From positions 1 through 63,190 of the forward strand of contig JAJEJB010000008.1 of NCBI GenBank assembly GCA_022828135.1: DNA of 63,190 bases, given 5' to 3'. The notes beneath the pieces were generated by a model. That model was not told the DNA's origin. It worked only from the letters and a program-made list of their open reading frames with translations, and ran no database searches. Origin of the DNA: Acidimicrobiia bacterium (GTDB lineage Bacteria > Actinomycetota > Acidimicrobiia > Acidimicrobiales > Aldehydirespiratoraceae). The first letter of the stretch is position 1, and every line of letters begins with the position of its first letter. Shown here piece by piece: positions 42,765 through 51,214 of the stretch. The position numbers were made by a program, and so were the translations under genes.

Positions 42765-43504
42765 AGCGCCTCTTCGACCTCGCCCAGGTCAGCCGGCGCG
42801 AGCTCAACCAGGCTCTGCACGACGCCTCTGACGGTGAGTCCTTCGAGGTGACGAACCCGCGGGGCACCCATGCAGTGGCCTGCGGCATCACCGCCGAGAT
42901 CGACGTGGTGGTGCGGGGCTCGGTGGGCTACTACTGCGCGGGGATGCACCAGCGGGGCCGGGTGCTGGTGGAGGGCAACGCCAGCACCGGGCTGGCTGAG
43001 AACATCATGTCGGGGCGGGTGCACATCACCGGCAACGCCACCATGTCGGCCGGAGCCACCGGCTGCGGCGGTCTGGTGGTGGTGGGCGGCAACGCCGGGG
43101 CCCGCTGCGGCATCTCCATGAAGGGCGTCGACATCGTCGTCGGGGGCAACGTCGGCCACATGAGTGCCTTCATGGCTCAGGCCGGCAACCTGGTGGTGTG
43201 CGGCGACGCCGCCGCCGATTTGGGCGACTCCATCTACGAGGCCCAGATCTTCGTGCGGGGCGACGTGGAGTCCCTGGGCGCAGACTGCATCGAGAAGGAG
43301 ATGCGTCCCACCCACGTCGAGACGCTGTCTCGCTTGCTGGCCGCGGCCGCGACTGTCCCCGCTGTTAACGGGCCCGACCCGGCCGACTTCCGCCGCTACG
43401 GATCGGCCCGCCGCCTCTACAACTTCACCATCGACGACGTGGACGCCGTGGCCCGAGCGGCCCGTGAGCGCAGCGAACAAGAGCGGGATACACGGGCGGC
43501 CTGA
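42761..43504 (+). CDS. glxC: GlxC/MgsB-type GXGXG beta-helix protein with a repeat-derived C-terminal tail
   Basis: This 247-residue protein has the glycine-rich beta-helix repeat of the glutamate synthase C-terminal domain: GRVLVEGNASTGLAENIMSG, HITGNATMSAGATG, VVVGGNAGARCG, VVGGNVGHMSAFMAQAG. Homologs normally end soon after an LYNF motif. Here LYNFTIDDVDA is followed by about 20 extra residues (VARAARERSEQERDTRAA) encoded by a dispersed repeat (43446-43487), so the repeat has inserted into or duplicated onto the gene end. Its stop overlaps the glxD ATG. Confidence 0.88.
   Translation: MKRLFDLAQVSRRELNQALHDASDGESFEVTNPRGTHAVACGITAEIDVVVRGSVGYYCAGMHQRGRVLVEGNASTGLAENIMSGRVHITGNATMSAGATGCGGLVVVGGNAGARCGISMKGVDIVVGGNVGHMSAFMAQAGNLVVCGDAAADLGDSIYEAQIFVRGDVESLGADCIEKEMRPTHVETLSRLLAAAATVPAVNGPDPADFRRYGSARRLYNFTIDDVDAVARAARERSEQERDTRAA
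43446..43487 (+). repeat. Dispersed repeat, copy 3, inside the end of glxC
   Basis: This copy differs from copy 2 by one base in the shared 42 bp. It is read as codons for VARAARERSEQER at the C-terminus of GlxC. The glxD start lies just downstream, so the repeat is also part of the coupling region. Confidence 0.85.
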
Positions 43505-44865
43505 TGACCACGCCACCGCCGGACGGCCTCGAGCCCGTGGAAGCCTCGGATCCTGGCTTCTGGCATCTGCGGGAGTCGTACACGTTCGACCGCAACGTCA
43601 TCGCTGAGATCCGCCGGGCGGCCAACACCGGCATCTACCGGATCCGGGGCTGGGGGGCCAAGCGCCACCTGCCCACTCTCGACGACCTGGTGTTCTTGGG
43701 GGCGTCGATGTCGCGCTATCCCCTGGAGGGCTACCGCGAGGCCTGCGGCACGGACGTGGTGATCGGCGAGGACCGGGCCGAGCGCCCGGTGCACCTGAAG
43801 ATCCCGGTGACCATCGCGGGCATGAGCTTCGGCTCGCTGTCGGCCCAGGCCAAGGAGGCCCTCGGCCGGGGCGCATCGGCCGCGGGGACGTCCACCACCA
43901 CCGGTGACGGCGGCATGACCGAGGAGGAGCGGCAGCACTCCTCCACCCTGGTGTACCAGTACCTGCCGTCGCGCTACGGCATGAACCCCGACCACCTGCG
44001 GGTGGCCGACGCCATCGAGGTGGTGGTGGGCCAGGGGGCCAAGCCCGGCGGGGGCGGGATGCTGCTCGGCCAGAAGATCACCGAACGGGTGGCCGAGATG
44101 CGCACCCTGCCCGAGGGCATCGACCAGCGCTCAGCCTGCCGCCATCCCGACTGGACCGGTCCCGACGACCTCGAGATCAAGATCGGCGAACTGCGGGAGA
44201 TCACCGACTGGCAGGTGCCGATCTACGTGAAGGTGGGCGCGGCCCGCCCCTACTACGACACCGCGCTGGCGGTCAAGGCCGGCGCCGACGCGGTGGTGGT
44301 GGACGGCATGCAGGGCGGCACCGCGGCCACCCAGGACGTGTTCATCGAGCATGTCGGCATTCCCACCCTGGCCGCCATCGGCGAGTCGGTGCGGGCCCTG
44401 CGGGAGCTCGGCGTGCACCGCCGCGAGGTGAAGCTCATCGTCGCGGGCGGCATCCGCTCCGGCGCCGACGTGGCCAAGGCGCTGGCCCTGGGCGCCGACG
44501 CGGCCTCCATCGGAACCGCCGCGCTGATCGCCATCGGCGACAACGACCCCGCCTACGAGGCCGAGTACCGGGATCTGGGCACCTCGGCCGGGTTCTGGGA
44601 GGACTTCCAGGCGGGCAACGACCCGGCCGGGATCACCACCCAGGACCCCGACCTGTCGGCCCGCCTCGATCCGGTGCTGGCCGGGAGGCGGCTGGCCAAC
44701 TACCTCCAGGTGCTGACCATCGAGACCCAGATCCTGGCCCGGGCCAACGGCAAGTCGCATGTCCTGAATCTGGAGCCCGAGGACCTGGCCGCCCTCACCG
44801 TCGAAGCCGCGGCCATGGCCAAGGTGCCCTTGGCGGGCACCGACTGGGTTCCGGGCGTAGGCTGA
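43504..44865 (+). CDS. glxD: GlxD/MgsC-type FMN and iron-sulfur glutamate synthase domain protein
   Basis: This 453-residue protein corresponds to the FMN-binding central domain of glutamate synthase: MSFGSLSAQAKEALGRGASA, TTGDGGM, QGAKPGGGGMLLGQKITERVA, VVVDGMQGGTAATQDVF, LIVAGGIRSGADVAKALALGA. Partnered with GlxB and GlxC it would transfer an amino group, or methylamine in the MgsABC version, onto 2-oxoglutarate. A 51-bp gap with acggagg leads to the FAD/GcvT gene next. Whether the set makes glutamate or N-methylglutamate is not decided by sequence; the GlnT/GmaS partner favours the latter. Confidence 0.88.
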   Translation: MTTPPPDGLEPVEASDPGFWHLRESYTFDRNVIAEIRRAANTGIYRIRGWGAKRHLPTLDDLVFLGASMSRYPLEGYREACGTDVVIGEDRAERPVHLKIPVTIAGMSFGSLSAQAKEALGRGASAAGTSTTTGDGGMTEEERQHSSTLVYQYLPSRYGMNPDHLRVADAIEVVVGQGAKPGGGGMLLGQKITERVAEMRTLPEGIDQRSACRHPDWTGPDDLEIKIGELREITDWQVPIYVKVGAARPYYDTALAVKAGADAVVVDGMQGGTAATQDVFIEHVGIPTLAAIGESVRALRELGVHRREVKLIVAGGIRSGADVAKALALGADAASIGTAALIAIGDNDPAYEAEYRDLGTSAGFWEDFQAGNDPAGITTQDPDLSARLDPVLAGRRLANYLQVLTIETQILARANGKSHVLNLEPEDLAALTVEAAAMAKVPLAGTDWVPGVG

Positions 44866-44916
44866 CCCGGCTTGGCAGCCGGCCGAGCCGACTGATCTTT
44901 CGACGGAGGGGCTTCG

Positions 44917-47376
44917 ATGGTCCAACCGCTGCCCGACCGAGCGCAGGTTGTGGTGGTTGGCGGCGGCATCGTCGGCTGCAGCGCGGCCTATCACCTGGCC
45001 CGCCGGGGCATCACCGACGTGGTCGTGCTCGAGCAGAACAAGCTCACCGGCGGGACTACCTGGCATGCGGCCGGGCTGGTGGCCCAGCTCAAGTCGACCT
45101 TCAGCCTCACCAAGCTGGCCACCTACTCGGCCCGCCTCTACGAGGCGCTCGAGGACGAGACCGGGCAGGCAACCGGCTGCCGCACTCCAGGGTCGATCTC
45201 GGTGGCCGCCGACGCCGAGCGCTGGGAGGAGATCAGGCGGGGCGCAGCCATGGCCATGTCGGTGGGGGTCGAGACCCGCGAGATCGACATCGACGAGCTG
45301 CGGGAGCGCTGGCCGCTGATCCGCACCGACGACCTCGTGGGCGCGCTGTACATCCCCCGCGACGGCCATACCTCCCCGGTGGACACCACCATGGCGCTGG
45401 CCAAGGGGGCCCGCAGCCGGGGAGTGCGCATCGTCGAGGACATCGCGGTCACCGGGCTGCGCACCCGCGACGACGCCGTGGCCGGCGTCGACACCGAGCA
45501 GGGCAGCATCGAGACCGAGACCGTGGTGCTGGCCACCGGCATCTGGACCCGCCAGCTCGCGGCCCAGATCGGGGTCAACGTGCCGCTGCAGGCCTGCGAG
45601 CACTTCTACGTCGTCTCCGAGTCCCTGGGGCTCGACGCCGACACACCGGTGCTGCGCGATCCCGGCAACTACACGTACTTCAAGGAGGAGACCGGCAAGC
45701 TCATGGCCGGCTTCTTCGAGCCCAGGGGCAAGGTGTGGAGCATCGACGGCGTCCCCCGCGACTTCTCCTTCGGCACGCTGGGCGAGGACTGGGACCACAT
45801 CGGGCCGATCTTCGAGCGGTCCATCCACCGGGTGCCGGCGCTGGGGGAGTGCGGCATCCAGCTGTTCCTCAACGGCCCGGAGGCCTTCACCCCCGACGGG
45901 GTGTACTACCTGGGCGAGGCGCCCGAGGTGGACGGGTGCTTCGTGGCCGCCGGGTTCAACTCGGTGGGCATCCAGTCCGCGGGAGGGGTGGGCTGGGCCC
46001 TGGCCGACTGGATCGCCGACCGCCACCCGCCCATGGACCTGTCGTCGGTCGACATCCGCCGGGCGTTTCCGTTCCAGGCCGACCCCGCCTACCTGTCCGA
46101 GCGCGTCCCCGAGAGCCTGGGGCTGCTGTACGCCATGCACTGGCCCTTCTACCAGTACGAGAGCGCCCGGGGCCAGCGGGTGTCACCCCTGCACGACCGC
46201 CTGGACGCGGCCGGGGCGGTGTTCGGCGAGACCGCGGGCTGGGAGCGACCCAACTGGTATGCATTCGACGGCCAGGCCCGGCAGTACGAGTACAGCTACG
46301 GCAAGCAGAACTGGTGGGCCAACGTCGGCGCGGAGTGCCGGGCCGTGCGGGAGCGGGTGGCGCTGTTCGATCAGACCTCGTTCGCCAAGTTCACCGTGGA
46401 CGGGCCCGACTCGCTGGAGGTGCTCGACGAGTTGAGCACGGCCCGCATCGATGTGCCGGTGGGCAAGGCGGTGTACACGCAGTGGTGCAATGATCAGGGT
46501 GGCATCGAGGCCGACCTGACCGTGACCCGCCTCGGCCTCGACCGGTTCATGGTGGTGACCGCGGCCGCGGCCCAGACCCGGGACTGGGCCCGCCTGCGCC
46601 GGGCGAGCCGGGATCGTCACGTGGAGATCTCCGATATCACCGAGCACTGGGCCATGATCGGGCTGATGGGCCCCAAGGCCCGCTTCGTGCTGGCCCCGCT
46701 CACCGACGCGTTGCTCAACAACACCGACTTCCCGTTCGGCACATCCCAGCGCATCGACATCGCCGGCATCGACGTGCTGGCCCTGCGCATGAGCTACGTG
46801 GGCGAGCTCGGCTGGGAGCTGTACCTGCCCAACGAGCGCGCGGTGGAGCTCTACGACGCGCTGATGGACGCGGGCGAGCCCCACGGGCTGACCCTGGCCG
46901 GCTACCACGCCATGAACACGCTGCGGCTGGAGTCCGGCTACCGGCACTGGGGCCACGACATCACCGACGAGGACACCCCGATCGAGGCCGGGCTGGGCTT
47001 CACCATCGGCTGGGACAAGCCAAACCCCTGGAACGGCCGGACCGCGCTGGAGAACCAGCGGGAACAGCCCCGCAACAAGCGCCTGATCCAGTTCCGCCTG
47101 GAGCACCCCGAGCTGCTGTGCTACCACGACGACCCGATCCTGCGGAACGGCGAGCCGGTGGGCAGCACCACGTCGTCGATGTGGAGCTACGTCGAGGACC
47201 GTTGCCTGGCCATGGGCTACCTGCACCGGCCCGGCAACGAGGGCGTGGTCCAGGAGTGGCTCGACGCCGGCACCTTCGAGATCAACGTCGGCGGCGAGTT
47301 CGTGCCGGCCACCCCGTCGATCCGCAGCTTCTACGATCCCCGCAACCAGAGAGTCCGCCTGGAGGACGGCCCCTAG
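44917..47376 (+). CDS. FAD-dependent dehydrogenase with GcvT domain (dimethylglycine/sarcosine dehydrogenase family), copy 1
   Basis: This 819-residue protein has an N-terminal FAD amine-oxidase domain (VVVVGGGIVGCSAAYHLARR; GGTTWHAAGLVAQLKS, with H50 a likely covalent-FAD histidine) and a C-terminal aminomethyltransferase domain from about residue 430 (VALFDQTSFAKFTVDGP to the end). Such enzymes oxidatively demethylate dimethylglycine, sarcosine or similar amines and place the one-carbon unit on tetrahydrofolate. ATG 44917 has a cggagggg ribosome site. A paralog lies at 51215, so the two may take successive steps or different substrates. Confidence 0.86.
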   Translation: MVQPLPDRAQVVVVGGGIVGCSAAYHLARRGITDVVVLEQNKLTGGTTWHAAGLVAQLKSTFSLTKLATYSARLYEALEDETGQATGCRTPGSISVAADAERWEEIRRGAAMAMSVGVETREIDIDELRERWPLIRTDDLVGALYIPRDGHTSPVDTTMALAKGARSRGVRIVEDIAVTGLRTRDDAVAGVDTEQGSIETETVVLATGIWTRQLAAQIGVNVPLQACEHFYVVSESLGLDADTPVLRDPGNYTYFKEETGKLMAGFFEPRGKVWSIDGVPRDFSFGTLGEDWDHIGPIFERSIHRVPALGECGIQLFLNGPEAFTPDGVYYLGEAPEVDGCFVAAGFNSVGIQSAGGVGWALADWIADRHPPMDLSSVDIRRAFPFQADPAYLSERVPESLGLLYAMHWPFYQYESARGQRVSPLHDRLDAAGAVFGETAGWERPNWYAFDGQARQYEYSYGKQNWWANVGAECRAVRERVALFDQTSFAKFTVDGPDSLEVLDELSTARIDVPVGKAVYTQWCNDQGGIEADLTVTRLGLDRFMVVTAAAAQTRDWARLRRASRDRHVEISDITEHWAMIGLMGPKARFVLAPLTDALLNNTDFPFGTSQRIDIAGIDVLALRMSYVGELGWELYLPNERAVELYDALMDAGEPHGLTLAGYHAMNTLRLESGYRHWGHDITDEDTPIEAGLGFTIGWDKPNPWNGRTALENQREQPRNKRLIQFRLEHPELLCYHDDPILRNGEPVGSTTSSMWSYVEDRCLAMGYLHRPGNEGVVQEWLDAGTFEINVGGEFVPATPSIRSFYDPRNQRVRLEDGP

Positions 47377-47379
47377 CCG

Positions 47380-48681
47380 TCAAGCCGCAGTGCGGGGGGT
47401 GGCCATGACGGTGCAGGGCCCGGCGGCCCGGGCGACGCCGCCGATCTGGCCGGGCCGCGGTACCGCGTCGGAGAACCTGGGCTCCAGGTCGTAGTCCCCG
47501 AAGAGTCGCTCTATGACGCGCACGATCGCCGTCACCGAGAACGGCCGGGCCGGGCAGGCGTGCGGGCCGTGGCCGAACGTGGTGATGGCCTCGGCCGGCA
47601 GCCCGGCCGGCTCCACGAGGTGGCGGCCCCGCCAGCGGTCGGGGTCGTAGCGGCCGAGTCCGGGCGCGCCGGCCAGGTTGGTGAGCGGCAGGAACGTCGC
47701 CAGCGTGGCTCCCGGCGACACGTCGTAGGCCTGAGAGCCGTCGTCGACGGCCACGGGCTCCAGCACGGTGCGCAGCATGATGGAGCGCTGGCCGATGCGG
47801 ATCGACTCCAGCACGCACCGCGACGCCAGGTCCGCGTCGACGCCGTTGCCCGAGCCCGAGCGCAGCCGGGACAGCACGTCGGGATGCTGCACCAGGTGCG
47901 CCAGCGACCAGCCCAGCGCCGCGAACAGGTTCGACATCGACCCGATGTGCACCAGGATCACGTCACGGGCGATGCCGGTCATCCTCTCGGCGCCGGCGGT
48001 GTCGTCCCAGCGCTGGATGATCGTGCCCAGCAGGTCGTCGCCCGGAGCGGTTCGCGCCCCGATCGATTCAGCCAGGATCTCGGTGGCCCGAGCCATGGCC
48101 TGCTGCTCGGCCGCCTTGCCGGTGAGGGCCACCTCGCGCATCCGCTCCGGAGCCACGAACGCCTCGGCCCCGTCGAGAGCGTCCAGCGCGGCGATCAGCT
48201 CGTCGAACCGGGCCGATCCCAGGACCTCCCGGCCGGCCCAGCTGGCCAGGCCCAGCCGGTGGCCGAGCCGGCGCGAGAAGTCGAACAGCTCGATCTCGCA
48301 TCCACCGCTCAACTCGGCGAGCTGTAGCGAGATGGCATCCTCCAGCGCGCCGAGGTAGCCGGCGACCGCTTCCCGGCCGAACAGCTCGTGGGGCAGCGTG
48401 CGCCGCCCCATGAACAGCTCGTCGGGCAGCTTGCGGCGCAGCATCTTCCAATCGGCGATGCCCTTGCTGGCCTGCGTCTCGGGCACTGTGTAGAAGGCGC
48501 TCAGTCCCGCCGGCGTGAACAGGAAGAGGTAGCGGTCCTCGCCGCTGTCCACCACGAACGTGTCGCCGCAGTCCGAGCGGGCCCGACCGATGGCCGCGAC
48601 CGTGTCGGCCACCGGCCCGTCCCAAGGCAGGACGCAGTCCGCCACCGGCGGCATCGGGTCGATCACCGGCAGGGCGGCCAT
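47380..48681 (-). CDS. Cytochrome P450
   Basis: This 433-residue monooxygenase has the heme signature FGHGPHACPARPF with ligand C376, and the ExxR motif ESIR. The I-helix reads VHIGSMSNLFAALGW, so the usual acid-alcohol pair that helps split oxygen is missing or replaced. That occurs in some divergent P450s, so activity may be atypical. A 3Fe-4S ferredoxin of the P450 type lies 7 kb away at 55272. It converges on the FAD/GcvT gene with only 3 bp between them. Substrate unknown. Confidence 0.87.
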   Translation of the reverse strand: MAALPVIDPMPPVADCVLPWDGPVADTVAAIGRARSDCGDTFVVDSGEDRYLFLFTPAGLSAFYTVPETQASKGIADWKMLRRKLPDELFMGRRTLPHELFGREAVAGYLGALEDAISLQLAELSGGCEIELFDFSRRLGHRLGLASWAGREVLGSARFDELIAALDALDGAEAFVAPERMREVALTGKAAEQQAMARATEILAESIGARTAPGDDLLGTIIQRWDDTAGAERMTGIARDVILVHIGSMSNLFAALGWSLAHLVQHPDVLSRLRSGSGNGVDADLASRCVLESIRIGQRSIMLRTVLEPVAVDDGSQAYDVSPGATLATFLPLTNLAGAPGLGRYDPDRWRGRHLVEPAGLPAEAITTFGHGPHACPARPFSVTAIVRVIERLFGDYDLEPRFSDAVPRPGQIGGVARAAGPCTVMATPRTAA

Positions 48682-48720
48682 ACGGAACGTTACCCAACAC
48701 CGCCTCGATCACCCTGAGCC

Positions 48721-49680
48721 TCAGGCGGTCGCGGCCGGGGGCAGCTTGGCCTTGTAGACGTCCATCAGGCGGGGGAACCACCGGTTCCAGAAGGCGGCCG
48801 ATGTCTCTCCGAGAGACCGGTCGATCTCGGCGGTGAGGGACTGCATCAGCCGGGAGTTGGCGAACATCTCGCTGTGAGCGCTGACCGCCGAGTGGGCCGC
48901 CATGAAGGCCCGGCGGGCCCGCATGCCGGCCCAGTCGTCACCGAGGAGTTCCGCAGGCAGCAGGGGATCGTCGCGCAACACCGCTTCGGTGTCGACTATG
49001 GCGCCGAACATGGACGCCGCCAGCCGGTCGCCGCCGGTGAACGGGGCCTGTTCGGCGATGGACACCAGCCGTTGCTCGACGCTGGAGTAGCGGTCGGAGA
49101 GAGCGCCCAGCGGCCAGAGCCGGTTGACGATGTCCGTGTCTTGGGTGCTGCTTCCGACCTGGATGGATCCGGTGACGAGCGTGGTGACGGTCTCGACCAC
49201 TCCGAGATGCGAGGCCAGCTGGCGCACGAAGTCGCTGAGATCGCCGGTGGAGACATAGAGGCCGGACTGCACGGGCGCGGCCCCCAGTTCGACCAGGAGA
49301 CCGCGGAGAGCGTCCCGGGCTCCCCGACGCCTCTCGGGGATCTCGAAGCCGGTGAGGTGCCAGCAGCCGTCCCAGGGCTCGAGGCCGGCGTCCACTCGAT
49401 GAGCGAACGCGGTCCACCCCAGGTCGGCGTCGAACTCCGCTTTGCCCTGGCTGGTCACCACGTACTGTGCCGAACGGCCGCGCCCGCCGACGCGGGCCAG
49501 CAGCCCGTCCTGTGCGACCCGGGCCAGACAGTCCCTCATGGCCTTGTCGGTGTGTCCAGCGGCCGCGGCCACCGCGAAGAGTGGCCCGGCATCGAGCGTG
49601 CCGTCAGCGCCGATCGCCGACAGCACCAGCGCGCGGGTGGGCAGGACGCTGCCTCTGCCCGGTCCGGGGTCGGTTACCAT
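48721..49680 (-). CDS. PaaX-family transcriptional regulator
   Basis: This 319-residue regulator has an N-terminal winged helix (LPTRALVLSAIGADGTL through LLARVGGRGRSAQYVVTSQG), a central domain with EPWDGCWHLTGFEIPERRRGARDALRG and a C-terminal domain typical of PaaX. Members usually repress catabolic operons and respond to CoA thioesters. It diverges from the Rieske oxygenase gene across 73 bp that contain a clean inverted repeat, so it very likely controls that gene and itself. Confidence 0.85.
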   Translation of the reverse strand: MVTDPGPGRGSVLPTRALVLSAIGADGTLDAGPLFAVAAAAGHTDKAMRDCLARVAQDGLLARVGGRGRSAQYVVTSQGKAEFDADLGWTAFAHRVDAGLEPWDGCWHLTGFEIPERRRGARDALRGLLVELGAAPVQSGLYVSTGDLSDFVRQLASHLGVVETVTTLVTGSIQVGSSTQDTDIVNRLWPLGALSDRYSSVEQRLVSIAEQAPFTGGDRLAASMFGAIVDTEAVLRDDPLLPAELLGDDWAGMRARRAFMAAHSAVSAHSEMFANSRLMQSLTAEIDRSLGETSAAFWNRWFPRLMDVYKAKLPPAATA

Positions 49681-49694
49681 CGCCTCCCTCCCAT

Positions 49695-49734
49695 ATGGCG
49701 CATGATATCAACGACCGTTTGTAATATGCGCCAT
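49695..49734. promoter_or_regulatory. Operator between the PaaX regulator and the Rieske oxygenase
   Basis: A perfect 9-bp inverted repeat, atggcgcat at 49695-49703 and atgcgccat at 49726-49734, extends imperfectly inwards (11 of 13 matches). The half-site centres are 31 bp apart, three helical turns. A likely -10 (tagact) lies between it and the ATG at 49754. Confidence 0.65.
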
Positions 49735-49753
49735 TCTTGCTAGACTGCCGTTC

Positions 49754-50845
49754 ATGAACAGTCCCAGCCTGGTCCTCGACCCGGAGCACGCCCTTCCCAA
49801 CGCCGCTTACCGGGACCCGGCCGTCCTCGCGGCCGAGATGGCTCGCATCTGGCACACCGACTGGGTCTTCGTCACCACCGAGGATCACGTCGGATCGGCG
49901 GGCGACCAGCTCCCCGTCATGGTCGGCGACCAGCCGGTGCTGCTCCTGCGCAATCAGGAGGGCGAGCTGGTCGCTCTATCGAATCTGTGCGCCCACAGGG
50001 GCACCATGCTCGTCGAGCAGCCGGCCAACGCCAAGCGCATCCAATGTCCCTACCACGCCTGGTCGTACAACGACGGCGGCCGGCTCCTGGCCGCGCCGTT
50101 CACACCGAAGGGCACCGTCGACAAGGCCGCCCACTGCCTGCCCGTGTACCGGGTCGAGTCGTGGCACGGGCTGGTCTTCGTGAGCCTCGACCCCGAGGTG
50201 GAGCCGCTGACCGAGCGTTTCGCAGCCGTCGAGCCTCATGCCGCGGCCCACGGGGTCGACTCCATGCACCACTGGTCCGACTGGCAGGAGACACAGGTCT
50301 GGGACTGCAACTGGAAGCTCGCCATCGTGAACGCCATGGAGAGCTACCACCTGTTCCAGGTCCACTCCAGGACGTTGGAGCCGTACACGCCCACCCGGGA
50401 CGCCTACTACATCACGGGCTCGGCTCGGGCCACCGCCACCGGCGGCAGGGTCGAGGGCGGCGACGACTACCTGCTCATCAGCCTGCCGCCCGGCTTCGTG
50501 GGCGTGTTCAACTCCGGTGCGTTCTACTGGCAGGCCGTGCACCCCGCCGGCGTCGACCGCTGCGCGGTGCGCACCGGCGGCGCCTTCACCTCGACCCCAC
50601 AGCGACGGCCCCGCGGCCGGCTCGCCCGGTGGCTCAGCCGGACCGCCAACTACGGGTACTCGCTGCCCGACTTCCTGCCCGAGGACAAGGCCATCTGCGA
50701 GCGGGGCCAGCGGGGCGCCTCCGGGGACTTCAACCCGGGGCGTCTCGTTCCCGCCGAGCGGGTAGTGGCCGACTTCGGCCACTACCTCAACTGGCGGCTC
50801 AACGACATCGAGCCGCCCGCCGTACACACGGAGGCGAATCCATGA
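49754..50845 (+). CDS. Rieske non-heme iron oxygenase, glycine-betaine/carnitine monooxygenase type
   Basis: This 363-residue oxygenase has a Rieske centre (C79, H81, C98, H101; CAHRG and CPYHAW) and a mononuclear iron site H199/H204 in NAMESYHLFQVH. The bridging residue between the two metals is E196 where most Rieske enzymes have aspartate; carnitine monooxygenase CntA and quaternary-amine relatives use glutamate here. This favours a trimethylammonium substrate such as glycine betaine, releasing formaldehyde and leaving dimethylglycine. No reductase lies beside it. The next gene overlaps its stop (atga). Confidence 0.88.
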   Translation: MNSPSLVLDPEHALPNAAYRDPAVLAAEMARIWHTDWVFVTTEDHVGSAGDQLPVMVGDQPVLLLRNQEGELVALSNLCAHRGTMLVEQPANAKRIQCPYHAWSYNDGGRLLAAPFTPKGTVDKAAHCLPVYRVESWHGLVFVSLDPEVEPLTERFAAVEPHAAAHGVDSMHHWSDWQETQVWDCNWKLAIVNAMESYHLFQVHSRTLEPYTPTRDAYYITGSARATATGGRVEGGDDYLLISLPPGFVGVFNSGAFYWQAVHPAGVDRCAVRTGGAFTSTPQRRPRGRLARWLSRTANYGYSLPDFLPEDKAICERGQRGASGDFNPGRLVPAERVVADFGHYLNWRLNDIEPPAVHTEANP

Positions 50846-51111
50846 TCCCTGCCTGGAACAACCCCACACCGTCGAGCGCGGTCAAGCTGTGGCCTACGTG
50901 GGCTGCCTTGGCGGCGCTGTGGCTCCTGACCTTCACCGGCCAGTACTGGGTCTACCCCCTGCTGTTCCTGGCATGGGCGGCCTACGACCTGGCCACCGGC
51001 GAGAGCAGCTTCATCCAGCGCGTCACCCGCCGTGCCCAGCCGGTCACGTACTGGCTCGTGGTGTCGACCTGGATCCTGCTCGCCGTGCTGTGGATCGCCT
51101 ACCCGGAATAG
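50842..51111 (+). CDS. Small membrane protein coupled to the Rieske oxygenase
   Basis: This 89-residue protein has two or three hydrophobic segments (about residues 18-50 with WPTWAALAALWLLTF and YWVYPLLFLAWAAYDL, and about 65-87 with TYWLVVSTWILLAVLWIAY) and a short basic loop SSFIQRVTRRAQP. I know no function. Overlap with the oxygenase stop indicates joint translation, so it could anchor the oxygenase, connect it to a membrane electron donor, or transport its substrate. Confidence 0.72.
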   Translation: MIPAWNNPTPSSAVKLWPTWAALAALWLLTFTGQYWVYPLLFLAWAAYDLATGESSFIQRVTRRAQPVTYWLVVSTWILLAVLWIAYPE

Positions 51112-51214
51112 GGATGGGCTAGCTGACATCCCGCGGGGGCCGCGCCGCAACTACACTCCCGGCTCGCCGCGACTTGCGGGCGCGGTGCAGGTGCGCTCAC
51201 CTTCAGGAGGGGCC

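Noticed and set aside
44131..46140. A 669-codon minus-strand frame, and similar long mirror frames at 7827-10043, 10221-12437 and 15414-17681
   Set aside because: All lie antisense to genes with clear motifs and show the same GC-driven composition; none has a ribosome site or family signature.
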